NCBI GenBank assembly: GCA_031289895.1 | Contig: JAITOP010000139.1 | Coordinates: 1-22,374 of the forward strand | DNA: 22,374 bases | Direction of reading: 5' to 3' | Source: Prevotellaceae bacterium | GTDB taxonomy: Bacteria; Bacteroidota; Bacteroidia; Bacteroidales; UBA932 | In this document: positions 21,340 through 22,374 of the stretch, piece by piece | How positions within the stretch are numbered: position 1 is the stretch's first letter | Layout of the letters: each line of letters begins with the position of its first letter | Made by a program: the position numbers and the translations under genes | Notes under the pieces: model-generated | Told to the model about the DNA's origin: nothing | Database searches by the model: none | What the model saw: only the letters and a program-made list of their open reading frames with translations

Positions 21340-21813
21340 ATGGCAACTTTAAATTACGTAACAGAAGAAGGACTGCAACGTTTACGCAAAGAAATTGAAC
21401 AATTAAAAAACATTGAACGTCCTAAAATATCACAACAAATAGCCGAAGCACGCGACAAAGGCGACCTTTCGGAAAATGCGGAATATGACGCGGCAAAAGA
21501 AGCTCAGGGGCTTTTGGAACTTCGTATTGCTAATCTTGAGGCTGTCATTGCAAACTCGCGAATTATTGATGAGTCGAAAATAGATATTTCGCAGGTGCAG
21601 ATTATGACCAAAGTGAAACTGAAAAACGTAGCAACAAAAGTAGTTATGGAATATACGCTTGTTGCAGAATCGGAAGCAAATCTTAAAGAAGGCAAACTTT
21701 CGGTGGGTACGCCAATAGCAAAATCGCTGCTTGGCAAAAAAGTCGGCAATGTGGTTGAAGTGCAAGTGCCATCAGGCATTTTGAAATTCGAGATTTTAAA
21801 TATTTCACGATAA
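21340..21813 (+). CDS. greA: transcription elongation factor GreA
   Basis: GreA enters the secondary channel of backtracked RNA polymerase and stimulates cleavage of the transcript 3' end. The product has 157 residues, the standard length. The N-terminal coiled coil carries the acidic tip GDLSENAEYDAAKEAQ with the functional residues D42 and E45. The C-terminal FKBP-like domain shows VGTPIAKSLLGKKVGNVVEV. It starts at the ATG that gives the usual MATLNYVTEEGLQ. A HIT-family gene follows after 12 nt, a pairing that suggests a two-gene operon. Confidence 0.97.
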   Translation: MATLNYVTEEGLQRLRKEIEQLKNIERPKISQQIAEARDKGDLSENAEYDAAKEAQGLLELRIANLEAVIANSRIIDESKIDISQVQIMTKVKLKNVATKVVMEYTLVAESEANLKEGKLSVGTPIAKSLLGKKVGNVVEVQVPSGILKFEILNISR

Positions 21814-21825
21814 AAACTAATAATT

Positions 21826-22221
21826 ATGGCAAGCATTTTTACAAAAATAATAAACGGCGAAATACCTTCGTACAAAATTGCCGAAGACCAAAATTATTAT
21901 GCCTTTTTGGATATAAATCCCATAGCCAAAGCGCATACGCTGGTCGTTCCCAAAAAAGAAACAGACTACATTTTTGATGTTGACGACACCACGCTTGGCG
22001 GACTTATGATTTTCGCAAAACGAGTAGCAAAAGCAATAGCAAAAAGCGTTGAATGTAAACGTGTAGGCGTTGCTGTGCTTGGTCTTGAAGTTCCGCACGC
22101 ACACATTCACCTGATACCGCTCAACAACGAATCGGACGTAGATTTCAAAAAAGCCAAACTGCAATTATCTGCTGCCGAGTTTAAAGAAATTGCTGAAAAA
22201 ATTGGTGAAAATTTTGTTTAA
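21826..22221 (+). CDS. HIT-family nucleotide-binding hydrolase
   Basis: HIT proteins are small homodimeric enzymes that hydrolyse or transfer nucleoside monophosphates, for example adenosine 5'-phosphoramidates in the Hint branch. The product has 131 residues. It begins MASIFTKIINGEIPSYKIAE, typical of the Hint-like group, and has AKAHTLVVPKK (H37). The histidine triad is H91, H93 and H95 in VPHAHIHLIPL, with H93 expected to be the nucleophile by family analogy. The substrate cannot be told from the sequence. It is probably co-transcribed with greA. Confidence 0.94.
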   Translation: MASIFTKIINGEIPSYKIAEDQNYYAFLDINPIAKAHTLVVPKKETDYIFDVDDTTLGGLMIFAKRVAKAIAKSVECKRVGVAVLGLEVPHAHIHLIPLNNESDVDFKKAKLQLSAAEFKEIAEKIGENFV

Positions 22222-22241
22222 GATTTTTTTTCATATTATAA

Positions 22242-22273
22242 ATTAGGCTGCCTCAAAAAAAAGGCAGCCTAAT
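22242..22273. terminator. 12-bp perfect hairpin between convergent genes
   Basis: ATTAGGCTGCCT (22242-22253) and AGGCAGCCTAAT (22262-22273) are perfect complements around the loop CAAAAAAA. It starts 20 nt after the HIT gene stop and ends 23 nt before the stop of the minus-strand reading frame, so it could serve both. No long T-run follows on either strand, so termination efficiency is uncertain. Confidence 0.6.
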
Positions 22274-22296
22274 CAGTAAATTAATTTTATGAATTT

Positions 22297-22374
22297 TTAA
22301 TTACCTCCCGACAAAACAATAAGTGATAATCCTGCAATAAACAACAAAAACATAATTGCTAAAAGTCTATTGAC
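22297..22374 (-). CDS. 3' end of a possible membrane-protein gene (partial)
   Basis: On the minus strand a frame enters from the window edge and runs for 25 codons to a TAA stop at 22297-22299. It reads VNRLLAIMFLLFIAGLSL and then IVLSGGN. The segment looks like one transmembrane helix at the extreme C-terminus. An internal ATG would leave only 18 residues, so the gene probably starts outside the window. The position just beyond a symmetrical hairpin fits a gene converging on the HIT gene. I do not recognise the family, and the short length keeps the call tentative. Confidence 0.4.
   Translation of the reverse strand, partial: VNRLLAIMFLLFIAGLSLIVLSGGN

Overview
The window is the large ribosomal-protein gene cluster of a member of the Bacteroidetes (Bacteroidota), most likely close to the order Bacteroidales. 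Three things support this: the gene order (rpsL-rpsG-fusA running straight into rpsJ-rplC with no tuf, and secY-map-infA-rpmJ with no adk); promoters of the Bacteroidetes type (TTTG, then about 19 bp, then TAnnTTTG) instead of -35/-10 boxes; and protein details such as a zinc-ligand-depleted L36, a C-minus S4 and S14, and C-terminally extended S3 and L17. Genus and species cannot be told from the sequence. The DNA is AT-rich, and the coding strand is rich in A.

Region 1 (1-237) holds no gene. It carries one very good and one plausible promoter in tandem. Region 2 (238-18641) is an uninterrupted run of 33 genes on the + strand. It joins the str, S10, spc and alpha operons: rpsL, rpsG, fusA, rpsJ, rplC, rplD, rplW, rplB, rpsS, rplV, rpsC, rplP, rpmC, rpsQ, rplN, rplX, rplE, rpsN, rpsH, rplF, rplR, rpsE, rpmD, rplO, secY, map, infA, rpmJ, rpsM, rpsK, rpsD, rpoA, rplQ. 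I see no convincing promoter or strong terminator inside it. A strong intrinsic terminator follows rplQ at 18671-18705. The products make most of the small- and large-subunit core, elongation factor G, initiation factor 1, the SecY translocon channel, methionine aminopeptidase and the RNA polymerase alpha subunit, so the unit couples ribosome, polymerase and nascent-chain handling. The gaps wider than usual (rpsL/rpsG, rpsJ/rplC, rpsN/rpsH, rpsD/rpoA) each contain a possible RNA hairpin.

Region 3 (18642-21339) holds one gene, a membrane-anchored TPR/AraC-type regulator of 631 codons. It is flanked by three arrays of degenerate 7-bp repeats and by a REP-like hairpin element. Region 4 (21340-22374) holds greA and a HIT-family hydrolase gene, then a 12-bp perfect hairpin and the 3' end of a small membrane-protein gene on the minus strand.

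Most of the window is ordinary core genome. The observations I would follow up are the strictly 7-bp-phased repeat arrays with a shared set of words, an insertion of about 40 residues inside ribosomal protein L17, a terminator-like hairpin in the presumed greA leader, and the intercistronic hairpins. I found no evidence for an undescribed multi-gene system.
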